A stretch of 64,000 nucleotides of DNA from Rhynochetos jubatus (GCA_027574665.1 CM050656.1:1797001-1861000); one strand, 5' to 3'. Shown: positions 12,226-26,929, counted from the stretch's first letter. A program made the numbers and translations. Notes: a model not told the origin generated them from the sequence alone.

Positions 12226-14719
12226 AAAGGGCTGCTGCCCGCTGTCAGAAACTCCTTGTCCTCATGCCAGCTGCCAAAAAGTGTAGTTCTGCTTATAATA
12301 ACCTATGAAAGCTCCTCAGCTTTTCAATAGGCAGTGTGTGGGCTTACCTGAGAGGGTGTGTAATGCAGCACAGGGAGAAGCCCCTCTGCAAGACTGAAAT
12401 GTTTTACCTGATGCTGAAGGAATTGGCTCCTTGCGCATCAGAGTGGTTTTGGTGTACGCACTCCTCTTGCTTGGGTAACTTTTAGTCTGTACAATCACCA
12501 GCTCAAGGGGCGCTGGCAGAAGTGTTATATGGGATGATAGCATTCAGTGCAAGTGTTAAATGTATATATGTGTATCCCCCCCGAAAGTACTGTGACTGAA
12601 GAAACTGGGTCTTGTGCTGATGAGCAGCATAAAGAGTCAATGAGGGAAAATGAGCCCCTGCAGCTGCTCTGAAGGGGACATAAATGGGGCAGTGGGAAAC
12701 AGGATCTCTTATTTTTGCATGTGGCTATCTGACAGTGTTACTCAGCTTCAAATACGTGTTTGTATATAAGCACACAAGTGTAGCAAAGACCATATGCTGT
12801 CCAGGTGTACAATACAGCTGGGTGATGTGAATGGACATGCTCACACGGAGCTGAAGGTGCTTTGTCTGCTGTACTTTGTATGGACTGTGTTGTGCTGTTC
12901 TCATTCTCAATGATATTCTTTATATAACCCTGAGAAAAGCAGCAGGGGTACATGCAGAGGACAGCACTACTGGCTCTGTACTACTGTTGCACAATGGTAT
13001 TTCATATTAAGGACAGGTCAAAATAGTTTAGAAAGGGTTAGTAAGGCACAGAAGACCTGGTTCATACTGAGCCCAATCTTGCAGTCAAAGATGACAATAA
13101 ATGGTTTGCTACACCTGGCAGTAACTTGCACTGGTAGATTATTTGTAACCATATGTATTACGCCACCTGTTTAGGTTCGTAAGATGTTTATAACATGGAC
13201 TCCTTTTTATAATTATGCTTTTCTTAACATTAAGAGTGACCTCTCTCAGAGCCTGGCCATAAGCTTGGGTGACTTCAAAGTGCTGCCCTAGCTCAGCAGA
13301 AAATCCTGATGGCAAGGGATTCCTGAAAGGCTTCCTCCTGATTCTTTTCTCACTAGGGGCGTCCTGTGGTTTAACATCCGACAAGCAGGTTGATCAAAGG
13401 TATCCAGTGAGAAACAACATGACTGGCTCAATCAAGGGGTGAGACAATGAAAGTTGAAAGATCTCTTTTATCTTGAGCACACTGTAAAATATGTTAATAA
13501 TTTAGAGCATCCAAGGACAAAAAGATAGCACTTGAAAGGGAGGTGAGAGAATGGCAGAAGTTTATGAGAGTTGTTTGCAAAGCAGCTAAATCAAACAAAT
13601 CACTCATTTGACTCTAAGCATAAGAAAGAGGTGTGAACAAATTCTTAATTAGATTGATGCCTAAGGCAAAGTGCTTTATGCTAAAGTTAGTCTGCCTAGC
13701 TCTTTTGTGGGTTTTTAAAACAGGGAAGAAAAAAAAAAAGGAATGATCTTAAAACCTTGATGCCAGGTCCCCTGTTTTGTTGGTTGCTGATGTGAGTAGC
13801 CCTAAAGGTTGTAAGGTTTGCCTTGAAGTGAATCTCTGCCAGCACCCCAGTTCTTACCCTGCTGCTCTCTCCCAGCTGCTGGGAAGTGCAGCCAGCAGCA
13901 GGCAGCCGGGGCTGCGTTGCATTGAAGGTGGAGCAGCCATCCCTGAGTGCTGCTCTTCTGCACAGTTGAGTCAGGGATCTTGGAAACTCTTGGTGCAGCT
14001 CTGAGACAGCCAGGGATTATTCCTCAGATGCTCTATAGAAGCCATATAGTCATCTTATAGGGCCCCATGTTTTGGGACGTGACTAGGGAGGCAGTCATTG
14101 TGTTTTATTTTGAATAGCATTTCCTGTTATCCTGATAGCAACCCCCTAATAACCCATATGGCATCCTGAAGTTGGTTTTAGCCCCTCTCCTCCAAATACC
14201 TTCCATAGGTGGCTCTGAACCTTTTTGCCTGAACAGTTTAGCAGCTCCCAATGCAGAGAGTGCAAGAGCTTTCCTCTGCAGCGCTTCCTGCTAGTGGCCA
14301 AACCTTGTCTCTCAGGGAGATGGGTGAGTTAACAACAAGTTTACAACTTGTGTAGCTTTTGTCTGTATTTAATCATCCCCTGGGTATAGCTATTGCTGCT
14401 TCCTAAATGTATATGAGTATGGTAGCTTAAACAACCTGAATGCATGTGCTTCTTGTGGTTAATGAAGTAATTAGTACGAGCCAATAGGTGATCGGCTTTC
14501 CTTAGGTGCAGGCAGTGTTCTGCCCTGAAGGCAGCCATAGTCCCCCACTCTCTCCCCAGTCTATTTAGGACTGACACAAAATGCTCGTGGCTGGGCAGAT
14601 GAGCCTCCCAGAACCCAAGGCTTTGAAAGCTTTCCAACTATGATCCCATCTCTGTTGGATGCTGTGGCTCGGATGATTTCCGTGTGTCTGCAGAGCAAGG
14701 ACAGCTGCAATTTGAAATG

Positions 14720-14960
14720 ATGGCACATTAATTGTTAAATTACATTGGAGAGCCCAGGAAATGCATGTTAGTGCCACATTAAAGCCACATTAATTTATCA
14801 TGATTAATTGCACAAGGAATATCAAATGAATTATTGATTGGTCTCTTATTACCGCAGCAGCTGTCTGTCATTACTGCACGTGGTAGTTTGTAATAACTAT
14901 TACCCTTGTCATTTGCTGGGCTAAAACTCTGATGAATCGTAATCTACATTCCCACAACTA
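14720..14960. promoter_or_regulatory. Candidate homeodomain-rich regulatory element
   Basis: Within about 240 bases there are many TAAT/ATTA cores: TTAATTG, CATTAATTTATC, GATTAATTGC, AATTATTGATTGG and TAATAACTATTAC. There is also a GCAGCAGCTGTCTG E-box (CAGCTG) and a GCACGTGG E-box (CACGTG). The imperfect repeat GCCACATTAA occurs twice near 14,773 and 14,785. The density of such sites in unique sequence is typical of developmental enhancers. Function and conservation are inferred, not shown. Confidence 0.35.
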
Positions 14961-17900
14961 AGAGATGCCAATTTTCCTGCTTTCAGTGGTCAAATGAGTA
15001 GGTATTACAGTTTAGTGTAGACATAGACTAAATAATCTCGTAGTGTTTGATATGTTGTTAAGAACTTAAGAATTAAACTGTCCTGGAAGAACCAAGAAGG
15101 GGAGCAAACACCTCTAAGTGTACATATCTCAGCAGCCTTTGAAGGAGAAAAGCACTAGGTTCTGTGTGTTAAGGTCAGCTTTGATTCTGCCAACGCTCGC
15201 CTCCAGTTTGGCATTACGCACCGTGGCTGGAGTCCGTGTAAGGCGTAGCTGGGAGTATACTGATGTGAGATTTGTTTGTGCTTATGCTACTGCTTTCTCT
15301 CTGACTGGGATGAGGTGCAAGAAACTCTCTTCCAGCTGAGGGCTGCTTCTACTTGTTGGTTAAGTCATGCCTTGTGCCCAGCTCAGAGCAGGCAGGGGAA
15401 GCTTTAATCTTCATCTCTAGAGGCAGAGTCCTGCATTCACAGAAGACACCAGCACACTTTTCATTTGTAACCCTAGGCTGATGTTTGATCAAATTGCCTA
15501 TTTCGGGTGTTTCTTGCCAAACACTGTGCCTGGCAGTCACTTCCTCTGGATGCTGCTTTCGTGATGTTCGTGAGCGAGCTTTTTTTGTTCCTAACGCTAT
15601 AGGAAGGGCTTGGTGAGATGTGATATGCGAGGATTATAATGCGCTGAGAGGGTATGACTAATTGCAATGACAGGGCAGAGCTGGTGGATTCATTGCAGAG
15701 AAATTAAATAGCACATTCCACACCACTGTCTGATCAGCTGTCGGCAAGAGAGGAAGGCACATACAATGGAAAGAAAGGGCAGGCTCCAGAGACAACACCC
15801 AGATCCCCTCCTCATCCATTCATACTGGGAATTATACCAGTGTATGTATGTCAGAAGAAGCCAAGCTGACATAATGGCCATTGGTGATTGATTAGTGAAA
15901 TAAAAAGAAAAATGCAGGACTGAAGACAAGCAAAAGTGTATCCTCGGGGCAGGTGTTCTTTGTGCTGTGCCGAATCCAGCACGGTTATGTCCTTACCCAC
16001 CATTCTAAATTGTTTTTAAGTAAAATTCTATTCATTCTTGCACATCTCAAACTAAAGTGAAAGCTGCGGTTTCCAGTGACAATACATAGGAAAACATTGT
16101 ACACTTTACGAGAGCAAGCATCATCTCCAAAGCTGAAGCCAGAAGAGGTGAATTAACCTACGGTCACTGGAGGAAATAGAAACCATTACCTAAACCCTGC
16201 AGAGACAGACTGCAGCATCCACTGCTGCTTCTAACAGCAGTGATGGTATTGCTCCCAAATTGTATCCATGTAAAACCCAAAGGAACCCCTTGGAGTAACA
16301 GAATTGCTTCAAGTTTTTGCGTAACGGAATTTGGAGGGTAATAGCTGCCAGGCTGTGACCCTAAACAAAAAACAAATAAGGTGCTGGGTAAATGAGGCCA
16401 ATTTGGCAGATGTCTTCCCCTTTCTCCAAGGAGTACGTGTCTGGCAGTCAAAAAAGGGTCTGTGGAGTTGCTGCTGAGTGCTAACAGCAAGGGGATCAGT
16501 GTTCATGACAGAGCCTCACACATAGCTTGAAAACATTTAAAATGGAATGCTATTGTAGGAGATAATGTTTTTGTTTGCAGTGAAAAGAGACATGAAGAAC
16601 TCAAGTACAACTAATTTATTTGCTGAAAAATGCAATTTAAGCTTAGCTGAAATTGTTAGCGAATCTGCATTAAGTTTGGTGAATGCAGTCAGGTTTCTGT
16701 TATGATGTTGAGGGGTTGCCCTACTCCAGTGAGCAGAAGAATGCAGATAAATGGAGTAGTACCATCCAGCACCAAACCATTTGGGTCTATCAGGACTGTT
16801 AGTTGCGAATCTGCTCCATTCCCACTGGCTCAGTGTCTTTTCACCACACTCTGCATGTGGTTTCCCTCCTGAGAGGGTCTGTTGGCCCTCCCAGCACTAG
16901 GACTGAGCTGGCTTTAGAGGCAGCTTGGCTTAGATTAAGCCCAAAGAAAAGATCCAGTAAGCAAAGAAATAAAAATTGTGTCATCCCAAAGCTCTTATCA
17001 ACTCTCTTGACTATAGTCAACACTACCTCCACATCTAGGAGTAACATGGGTGAAGAAAACGGAAAAATTCTTCCCTTCTATGGAAAGAAATGGTGTGGAG
17101 GCTAGAGTGTGGGGTTGGGAGGATGAAAGCTCTTGCTTCTAGAGGCCAGGGGTATCCTGCAAGGTGCCCTGCCTCGCTGTACTGCATTTTCCCTAAGCGT
17201 AAGAAGGGAGATAATCACGGTGACGTCTCCAAAGTCTTAAAAAGCTACGGATGGAAATTGCAACTTGAGTTCTGTATTGCTATCCATACCTAAGCATCTC
17301 TGGCCTGACACTCGTGAAATCTTTTGCAAACCCCCTCTCCGTATCTGTTTATTTAGCTGCAGAAATGAAGCTGAGCAGGCTTAAAGGGTGCAGGAGGGGA
17401 ACTGGTTGTATTGCAGAAGACCACAGGACGGGAGCTCGGTGTGATGCACTGGGTGGAAGGATGGGGCCACAGACACAGACCTGTTAGAAACGCTGTTAAT
17501 TCTGCTGCTGCTCACAGTACAGTTTGTTTTTATTAGGCATTTCATCCAAAGACTTCTGAAATCACTGAATGAACTAGTTAAATTTTAAAAGGGAGTTGAT
17601 GTACATGTTTTTGATTTACCATGACAGCTTAATTTATTAAAGAAGAAAACCTCAGTCTTACAGTAACTTTTCCTTTCCTGTATAAGGCTAAAAAAGGGGA
17701 CAATTTAAATATTTAACTCCCCATCTCCTTTGCTGTGCAACATTACTAACACATGCAGACCTAGACCCTACCTAATGGTATGGTGTGTTAAAAGTGCACT
17801 GATACATAGTGTTGCAGTAACCTGATCCGAATTGGTGTAAATGGACGTATTTGCATTGGCTGGATGGAGCAGTGCCAGGTCTGGCCCCCTGTTTCCAAAG

Positions 17901-20551
17901 ATGCACCTCCGTCTCTTCAGGAGAACAGAACATCATCTTGTGCTCAAAGGAAATGACAAAGCACAGACCTTTTATTTTTGAAATCAGCAGCTGAAGTCCG
18001 ATCGAGTTAAAGGAGAGCCAGATTGTGCCCAGATGTACACTGAGAGCTGGAAATGGAGAGGGTCTCTTTAGTCACCCTCCACATCATTGCTGCACAGCAG
18101 GGAGGAGAAGTGTCCTGTGAAGTGAATACCAGAGCTCTCTGGGGCTCATTAGATGGGGGTGGGCTGCCCTTCTTGCCCATCTACAGCAGAATTCAGCAGG
18201 CAGCCTTTGGCTCATCATCCCCAAGCCCCAGTGCCTCACAGCACAGGATGCTTGCTCAGCACACCCTGCCCTGCCACAGCTGGATTTTGCCCCTCCCACC
18301 CTTGCCAGTTCCCACAAGGAAGGAGAAGCTTGCATTTTACTACCTTTGTAGTCATTTGTGCTGATAGGGCTCTTGACCCAGGCAATCTGTGGCCACTTAG
18401 GTGGCTGTAATTGCCGTTATCGGGGGCAGTGTTAAAGCAACAGATAGAGGAAAAAACGCACGACTTGGAGAAGAGGGAAGATGCATAAATGAGACCTTTC
18501 TGTGCCACTCTCCCAGAGTAAGATTGAAGAAGTAATGAAGCCCAGCTGCTTTTGCTAGAGCACCACAGCAAGGGAGTAGGCTAGTGCGCGGTGGGAGGGA
18601 GAGCTGTGGGCAAAACAACAGCTCAGGTGAAGTCTGCCAAGGCTGTTGTGAAATGATTGACTGCTCCCAAGGGGGAGGATGGCTGTAGTGGGAGTGGGAA
18701 AAGCTGGCACCGAGCTGGGGAGGGAGAGCAGAGCTGGCCAGAAGCTCTTTAGATTGTGGAAGTTGTTTCATTAAGCTTAAATCTCCAGTTCAGCCATTTA
18801 GTTCAAGGTTCTGGAGATCTGTCTGACTATTCTGTGGGATGGTCAGTCGTTCACACAGGTGGGAACTGGTGATGGGATCTGCCCAATGTCCCCAGCATCC
18901 TTATGCCACAGAGGCTTGCTGCAAGGTCAGTGGGCCCAGTTCTTCATCAGGAAGATGTTATGCTAATGGAAATTGGTTGGCTTTTGAGTAAAGACTTGAG
19001 GAATCAAAGAAGGTTCACCCAGCTGTGGGAGGCATGTGGTCACACCCCGGGAGCAAACTCTGCTCCCAGAAGCCCATATGTCCATCTCCCTAGGGAGACT
19101 GATTTAATTTTGAATGCCTTCAACTCTGCTTGCAGACATTAGCAGTTATAGCAGGAATTATAGCAGGAAAAAGAAGTAGAGAAAAACATACACATGAGGC
19201 AGAGACAACATTTGTTGTTTCTAATCAGCTTTTTTTTTTTCCTAATCACCTTGGCCTATTTATGTGGTTGGTAATTTCGTAAGAGGCATCCTATAGACTT
19301 GAAGGAACTTTTCTGGCCCAGCTGTGGGATTAGGGTGTTATCCAAGTCAGTGTTTGGGCTCTTGTTCCATATGTAAAATGCTTTGCTTGGATTCGGCAAG
19401 GTCTGTGGTGTTTGCGCAGTGTGTGTTTTGTTCTTTTCTTGTTTGGTGTGGACAGCCTTAGGGTCTCCTCTGTACTTGGTAGAACTATTAGGGTGAGCTA
19501 CCGTTCCTGAGTACGCCATATATAATGAAGCAAACCACAAAGTGTTTGCGGACAGACGTTGTAGGATCATGAAAGTGTCTTTACAGAAAGTCCCAACCAG
19601 ACAGCTGCAGCCTCTGCCACAAAATAGAGGTAATGTTCTAAATCTCCACCAAGGACCTCTCTGTCTTACTGAATAAAAAAATATTTCATCACAAAGAAGA
19701 GATTTTGACTTCCTGGAATCATCTTTCAGGTGCCTGGTTTATAACACAGGAAGAAGAGGGAAGGAAATTGAGGGTTTGAGTGTATTAGTGTAGTTGAGAA
19801 TAGAGCAATTCGTTGCTGTTCTTGTGTGTAAGCTGTGCGATATTCCCGTCTCAGGGCAGATTTTAGCCTGAGATTTGTAAACCTGAACCGCTGAGGTGCT
19901 GATTGCCAGACCCATGAGAGCAATTCTTAGCACTTAAACCAGTCAGGGGACAACAAGCTTTAAAAACACTAGCTTTCTAGCACCCAAACCACCTTTGTCA
20001 AGTCAAATACCATTTTGGAAGCCAGAAACTTGCATCAGCAGAAATGGAACGATTCTGCTGGAGGTAGTGGCGCAGACCTGAGTCGTCTTCTGTGCATCTC
20101 TGAGTTCCCTGCTCTATATCTATATGTTTTCATCAAGTTTGCCGTGGTCGCTTTAGTGTCCTGATTTAAACCTCATGTTGCCAGCAGTCCTCTCCTCCTC
20201 TCTCCTGAGACAGGAATTTGCAGAGCAATCAGAAGAAGAATTTCCACTGGTTTCCATCTGTCTGAGACCCAAAGCCTTGAAAAGGAAACCCTTTGTCATG
20301 GTCTATCGCCTGTCATGTCAAAGATCCCCTACATTTATCCAGGTCTACCTTTCATTCACAGATCTGCAAGCATTTCGTATTTGGTTAAGGGATTTATAAT
20401 CTGTGAAAACGGAGGTGTGAGCCTTGTGTGGTCCTTGAGTGAAATGCATGGAAAGCCAGGGAGCAGAGAAATTCCCATTAGTCTTGTACTAGCTAATGCT
20501 ACTTAGAAATAGGTTTAACTAGTTCTTCAGACCAATTATAAAGCTGCATAT

Positions 20552-20712
20552 AGAGAAGCTGTGGATGCCCCATCCCTGGGAGTGTCCAAGGCCAGGCTGG
20601 ATGAGGCTTGGAGCAACCTGGGCTAGTGGAGGGTGTCCCTGCCCATGGCAGGGGGTGGGACTGGGTGGACTTTAAGGTCCCTTCCCACCCAAACCATTCT
20701 GTGATTCTGTGA
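20552..20712 (+). mobile_element. CR1 LINE, short 3' fragment
   Basis: Only the last 160 bases of a CR1 element remain, in sense orientation. They begin inside the AGAGAAGCTGTGGATGCCCC block and run to the ATTCTGTGATTCTGTGA terminus. The overlap with the copy at 6,838-7,152 is nearly identical apart from a few substitutions and a short changed stretch after GGGGGTGGGACT. This points to the same subfamily and a similar, fairly recent age. The element is strongly 5'-truncated and carries no coding sequence. Confidence 0.95.
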
Positions 20713-22059
20713 AATCTGTATAGCATTGTATACGTTTTATGTGTTTTAATCTAAATTGTGGATTTAAAAATCATCATCAATTCTGATAATTAAGTGGCTC
20801 TTGGGTAAATGTGCTTGTTAGTACTAATTAGTAACATCTATCTGTAGAGCAAACTGACTTCTGTATGTCTTCTTTCACTTGTAAAACAAAGTTTGTTGTG
20901 CTGAGTATTCAGGATGACAATTATTTGCTAGCAGCCAATGTAGAGGCACTTTGGGTCATGCCATAATAGACCTGATGGTCCAACTATCAATTTTATCTTC
21001 CTGTTCCTAGCATTTAACCAAGAGCAACTATTCAAACTTCCATTATCATTTTCCAAAGTTTCTATCTCATATTCATTGCATCTCCTGAATATCTCTGTGA
21101 CAGAAAATTGTGGAGTAATTTTGCTTTTCCAAAACCATGCTTTATTAAAGACATTCCTTTGGGATGTGGAAGGATTTCCAGCCCATTCTGCTGGAAACAC
21201 ACAAATAGCATGTCTTTAACAGCAGGAGAATCATTGTTAGGGATCAGTATTAACTGCAAAATTGATCTTGCATTTTATTTTTGAATGCTTTCTCCTTCAA
21301 AAATTAGCTAATGAAGGGTAACTAATGAATACAATCTTGCTTCTGCATTTCTTAACATGCCAGTGGCTTCCAAGCTGATTCCAGCTGTAGTCACATACCT
21401 GCCACATACGTGATCCGGCCAATCTTCATAAACAATTCACACTTTATCAGCACATTGTCCTGGCTCCATCAGAATGTTTAAACTGAATACTGTCCTGCAG
21501 CACCTAAGGAAGCTGGGGAAGGGGGAAGCCACAACTGGTGGCATCACTTGTATCTCGCAGTGTGCTCCACATGTAGATAGGGCCGGTGAGACTTCTGTTC
21601 TGCTGGTTGGATCTGATGCTGTTTTCTTTGCTCCTTACAACAGAAATACCATAGTCCAAGGGATATCCCTCTGGCTGTAAACCGCAGCTCTTTACTGAGC
21701 ACCCATCCGTTTTTCTGCCCAGCACATCTTCATGGGACACCTTTACTTTGAGCTCTGCTTACATAAGCTGAAAAATGGTTGTAGCAAGTTTGCCTGGGTG
21801 TAACAAACGGGCTGGTTTGGCAGCTGATCACCTAGTTAGTGGCATAGCTTGCATCCTATTCACTACTTCAGCTCATACTTCATAGGTATCAAGATAGCAC
21901 CTGGTATAGCCAAAGAAAGTTTGGTACTACAGGAGCTCAAGCATTGCACTCGGATTACCGATGGCATTGTCTTACTGACAGCCTGGTCTGTGTAAATGAT
22001 ATTAGGAATGAACAGGGCAAAAAAATGTATGAAATGAAGAACTGTGATTATGCTTCTCA

Positions 22060-22380
22060 GCTGTGAAGTAGTTTAAATAGTATCATTCCAGTCTGAATAT
22101 GTAATTTGGCATTAAAATCTCATAACAGGATTAGCCAATCACTCATAGACCCTGCAAGAGTAATTTTAAAGGAAGTTATTTATATGGAGAGACCAAGACA
22201 GTTGCAGTTTTTATGGGCAGATAATGGAGACTGGAAAATGATTTATGGCAAATGGAAACAATCCTTCATAATTGCATGAAGTACTTAATATTCCATCTCC
22301 GCCCCCATGAACAGGAAACTGTCTGGGTTTCAATTTATGGTTAATTTGTAATAATCATATATTAAATCTATCATGTGTTC
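22060..22380. promoter_or_regulatory. Candidate conserved regulatory element
   Basis: This is unique, AT-rich sequence with little low-complexity drift. It contains TAATTTGGCATTAAAA, GATTAGCCAATCACTCA (a CCAAT-box core beside GATTA), GAGTAATTTTAAAGG, CATAATTGCATGAAG, TTAATATTCC and a terminal TTAATTTGTAATAATCATATATTAAATC. The mix of homeodomain, POU-like and CCAAT cores over about 300 bases resembles vertebrate developmental enhancers. This is an inference from sequence character; conservation was not measured. Confidence 0.35.
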
Positions 22381-25300
22381 GGTTGCACTCAGCAATACAA
22401 TGAGGTCTTTTCCCCTGAGAGTTGTCTTCCAAACCCTCACGAACCCCTCGCGGTCAGTAGCATCACTTCCTTTCCTTGCATTGTGTGCCTCTAATCAATC
22501 AGGCTGTAACCAGGAGTTACACATTTAATTTGGCTGCTGTTTGGAAACAATCCATGCATTCCCATCTCTGGCAGAACAAGAATTTCTGAATACACTACAC
22601 GCATCCTAGGAGGGGAGAATACACTTTCTTTGTGTTGCAAGCTGGGAAGTAGCAACAGGTACAGAGCAGGGCAGCGAGGGCTGTTGTTCACAATATCCTC
22701 TGCCGCAGGATTCCGTTATTATAACGGAGCAGGAGGGGCTGGATGCGGAGCAGAAAGTGCTCTTGTGTGTCTCCGGGCTGCTGTGCAGAGTAACACCCAC
22801 TGCTGAGCACAGCTGGGAGCTCTGGATCTTTAAAGGCACAATTTACCTGAAGATCAGTTGAGATCTATTCTGTATCCAGCATCGGTGTCAGAGGACTTTG
22901 CCTGGGAATCAGTTTGCATTACAGTGGCATGTTCATTTTCTGAAGCTTAAGGATCTTGGCTTGAGCTCTGAATAAAAACCCACAAACTTTGATTTAGTGG
23001 GATGGCTTGAAATCAGGACTCTGCCCTCCAGCAGACCTTGACATTAACCAGCTTCCCCACCATCTCTTCTTACCAGTATAATTACAACCTGAAATGCTGC
23101 CAGAGTATGTGTGCCCAAGAGGGCAAGGAACTGATTTTGGAGGCTGTAGGAATGTAAATAGTCAGAAATAGCAGAGCTGGTATTGCACGGGTTGGGTTCA
23201 TCATTAGAGAACAAAACCCCAGGCTGGCAGTGAGGTCTATGAGTTTCTCTTCATAATTTTCACAAGAAATGGAGGAAGAAAGCAAAAAGCAATGATTCTT
23301 TCAATTAGATCTGAAAAATAAAAGCCCTGGAAGCTATGCTGAAGGAAACAAGTCTGCACTGACCCCAGGCTGACGTAACAGGCTTCCTGCACCGGGAAAC
23401 GCGGTGGATATTTGTGCAGGCTCTAAATAAGACTCTATGTTTATTCCAAGAAAAAGAGGATAAGTATGGAGCCAAGTCTGGAAAAATCCACCATAGATAT
23501 CTTGTGTGAAATCAAGTTCCTGCCAACCTACCAATGGAGTTGGACTTGACCCACTGTGCAATTAAGCTGCCACCATGAAAGGATTAAGGTGGGAGGGCAA
23601 TGATGTTTGCTGGGTGGAAGATTTCAGCGGAAGGCTTGACCCAAGACAAACAACTAAACCTTTCTCCTCAGACTGAAGAAACCCAAGGCTCAAGCAAGGC
23701 ACGGTCAGGCTGTCCAACTCAACCCCGGTGCTTGCAGGTTATTATGAGTCTGGGGTACCAGCCCACAGGTGGGGTGCAGAACAGGGGTTGCATTGTTTCC
23801 TTTCCCTCTAACAGCTGCTGATAACCTCTCGATCTGATGGATATGATGCAAGGAAGTCAAAGAAACCTGTATAAACCATTCACAGAGAGGCAGGGATCTT
23901 TATTGTTAAATTTGGGAAGAAAAAGGGCAGTTCTGCATAAACATGTATTTATGAATGAATCTTGTAGAACCCAGTGCAAAATGACCAGAGTGTTTTGACT
24001 CACTGGAAAGAACAAATGTGTGAAGTTGCTCCTATACCTTGATTTTTCTAGGTCAAAGAAATACAGCCTGGAATCTTAAAGGTCATTCCTGAAGGTTCAT
24101 GGGAAAAGCCAGATACAGAGAATGTCTGTTGGTCACAGTCAGATAAGGGATTGGCTTTATCAGTGAATTGTCTGTGAGTCCAAAGATACAAAAAAATGTT
24201 GTATTATTTATAATCCCCTGTGGAACCTAACCAGGCTGAGAAATACTGTTCCCAAATCTTTCAATTGTTCCCCAGAAAGACACTTTCCAGGCATTTAAGC
24301 AGTTTTTGTGGATGACAGCTAGCTGCAATTTGGGAGTCTCTGCTTATTTTGAAGCACTGCTTGTTTTTAGAAAATATCCAAAGTAACTGGCTGTTTAAAA
24401 CCCACCCAGTAAATCTTCTTGCTTTGTCTTGGATTAACAAAATACCTGGAAAATTGCTTTGCAGACATGGTTGTGCTTGCAGGCACGCTCTGTCTGCTCA
24501 GCAGACTGCTGCCCCTCGGTTTCCTGGAGCTTTCTCCGGGCTGTTTTATCAGCACGTCTCCTGCAGCCCAGCAGTGGGATGGGGCTTGGAGTAGGATGAG
24601 CATCTTATATTGACGTTGTGCACTAATTAGCAAGAGCAAGTATGTCAGTAGGAGTTGTGAAAAGAGCGTGAGAGATGCAGCTGAATTAAAGAGCTCCATT
24701 ACCGAGTACATACACGTTGCAACGATATTCACCAGGAATCTGGGGGATTGCTTCCCTCCGAGCACAGAAATACTGCAAGAGAAAGGCTTGCAATAGAAAT
24801 CTGAGTCAGGAAGAAAACACCCGTGTTTCCTGCAGACAGGGGTCTTGCATCTTTCTCTTCTTCCTTCAAGCAGCTCCTCTCCCCACCTCCCCAGAGACAG
24901 GCAAGTGATGCATTTGCAATATTGATTACATTGGATGTGGGGCATCATTTGTAATGCCTGAATCCAGTAGGAATCCATCATTCTAAATAATAATGTGGTT
25001 CAGCACTACACCCACGCCCTGCAATGGTCCTTTTCTCATCCCTCCCTTTGCTGTTGCCCTGGTGACTTTTCCAGCCGTGGCTGATCCAGGCTATGTCCAT
25101 CTGTTAACGCTATTTCCACAGGCAGCCTCTCGGCTACGGGCAGGGAAAGGCTGAACACGAGTCAGAAATACAGCTGTTGTCAGCAGGCAGTAGTCATGAT
25201 GAATGAAAACTTAACTTTTCCCGCATGCTCTTCCATTGTTTCCATCTCCTGTCCTTTGCATTCATCAACCCTTTCATCCTGCTGTTGTGTTTAAGGTGGT

Positions 25301-25459
25301 GCCTATGGTCAGAGCAGCGCTGGTCTCTCCGAGCTTGCATAATGGATGTTGACAGTGAATTTAACACTAAAGGGAGAGATTCAGCCCACAACCATGGCCT
25401 AAGCTAGAAGTTTTATGGTTCAAAGGCATCAAGACTGCCTCTGCACAAGGAAAGCATCT

Positions 25460-25720
25460 GCATAAACCTCAGATTATTATTTTTTCCAGCTGCTTAGCAC
25501 AGCAGCATTGGTTGGCATCTTTGGAGCAGGTGGGACAGCACGCGTGCAGTAGTGTAATATTAAAATTGCCCTCTAATTTTGGACTGCTCTTGTAGATGCT
25601 AAAGTAGAAGCTTACTAGCCAATGTGCTAAGTTACTCGGAGATGTGCTGTTGAGCTTTAGCACCTCATGAGGATTTAATATTAAGGCTTGGAATCAGTCA
25701 ATCCTCTTATTTCATTTATT
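25460..25720. promoter_or_regulatory. Candidate conserved regulatory element
   Basis: AT-rich unique sequence with AGATTATTATTTTTTCC, a CAGCTGCTTAGCACAGCAGC E-box region, GTAATATTAAAATTGCCCTCTAATTTTGG and GGATTTAATATTAAGG. The direct repeat AATATTAA occurs twice, near 25,556 and 25,677. No repeat family or open frame explains it. The enhancer call is inferred. Confidence 0.25.
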
Positions 25721-26929
25721 TGTGTTTTTTCAAAACATATGCAGAAGCCGTTGCGAGAACAAAAGGCAGTATTTCTAAATTATGAAAATTGGATTATATA
25801 GACATGCATATGTAGCTAACAGTGTAATACATTGGGTTTGCATCAATGTGTTCTAAGATATTCTAGACAAGTACGTCTATGCTTATTTCTAGCATGTATG
25901 TGCGTACACACACATGTATATGTCCAGGTTTATTCATGCAAACCATAACTGCTGTATATGTAACCCCAGCTCTTGTGAGGCTGGCCCAGGCAGAGAGCAG
26001 ACAGCAAAGAGAGAGGGAGACAAGGGCTCTGTTTAGCAACGGGTTCTTCAAGCTTGGTCCCTGCAAAATAAAACTCCCAAGGTTTCCTGCTGCCACATCC
26101 AGCCTCATCTTGCTGTTCAGCCAGCAGAAGGGCTGCTCTGGGAGTTGAGAGGCTGCCCGGGTCTGCAGTGCTCTACCCAGATGAGGCAGGAGGAACCCTT
26201 CCTTCCATCTGCACACCGGGTAGAACGATGCTAACTCTTACATACATGGATTGTCCGTGCTATCAAGGCCTCTGCTGTTTTCTTTCCCCTAAGAATACGT
26301 TCACTCCAGTGTACCTTTCAGCTTATCTCCATGATGAATTCATATTTTTTTCCTTTTCTCCAATCACTAAATTTTGAGCGATACTTCCCTTTGGCTCCAA
26401 CCCATCCCTGAGCCCCGGGCTGACCTGCAGCCTGGTGGGACATCCCAATTCTGCAGTCTGTGCTTCAAATGCTGTCACACGAGGGTTTGCTGGCATGCAT
26501 GGCATTCCTTTCCCGTAGCTGTGAATCGATGCTGGGGAGCGTGTTACTAGCGATGCGGTGGGGATCGGGGGCCACCTCCTAGGCTCGTGCATCTTTGCCG
26601 AGCTCCTTTCACATTTACAAAGTGATGCTGTTTTACACCAGCAGAATAACTGTGCCTTTAAAGCTCAATAGCAGTGGAAGTTGTTTGATTTGATCCTGCT
26701 GGCATTGTCTGGCTGTTGATAGCCGTGATCATGGGCTGCAGATTGCTGTTATTCCCTTCTTGTGGGCAAATCCTGTTTCCAATAAGGAATTCTCATTGAT
26801 CTTTGTTCTGACACAGCACATCAGCTGGGCCGTATCCTGCCCCGTGGTCTGTCTCTCAGCCCCGCTGCCTGAGCATAAGGAAACATGTGAGGGTGTTGCA
26901 CTGTCGTTATTTTCCCCAGTTTCTTTGCA

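Larger units (their letters stand above)
11246..20551. other. Non-coding flank, block 3
   Basis: No gene was recognised in this 9.3-kb block. Visible structure is limited to a perfect hairpin near 12,189-12,225 and an AT-rich motif cluster near 14,720-14,960 (both listed separately). Shorter AT-rich unique patches near 13,490-13,690 and 16,540-16,690 resemble non-coding conserved sequence in composition. Open frames near 18,050-18,770 reach 124 codons but overlap one another on both strands in GC-richer DNA, which is the pattern of chance frames. Confidence 0.6.
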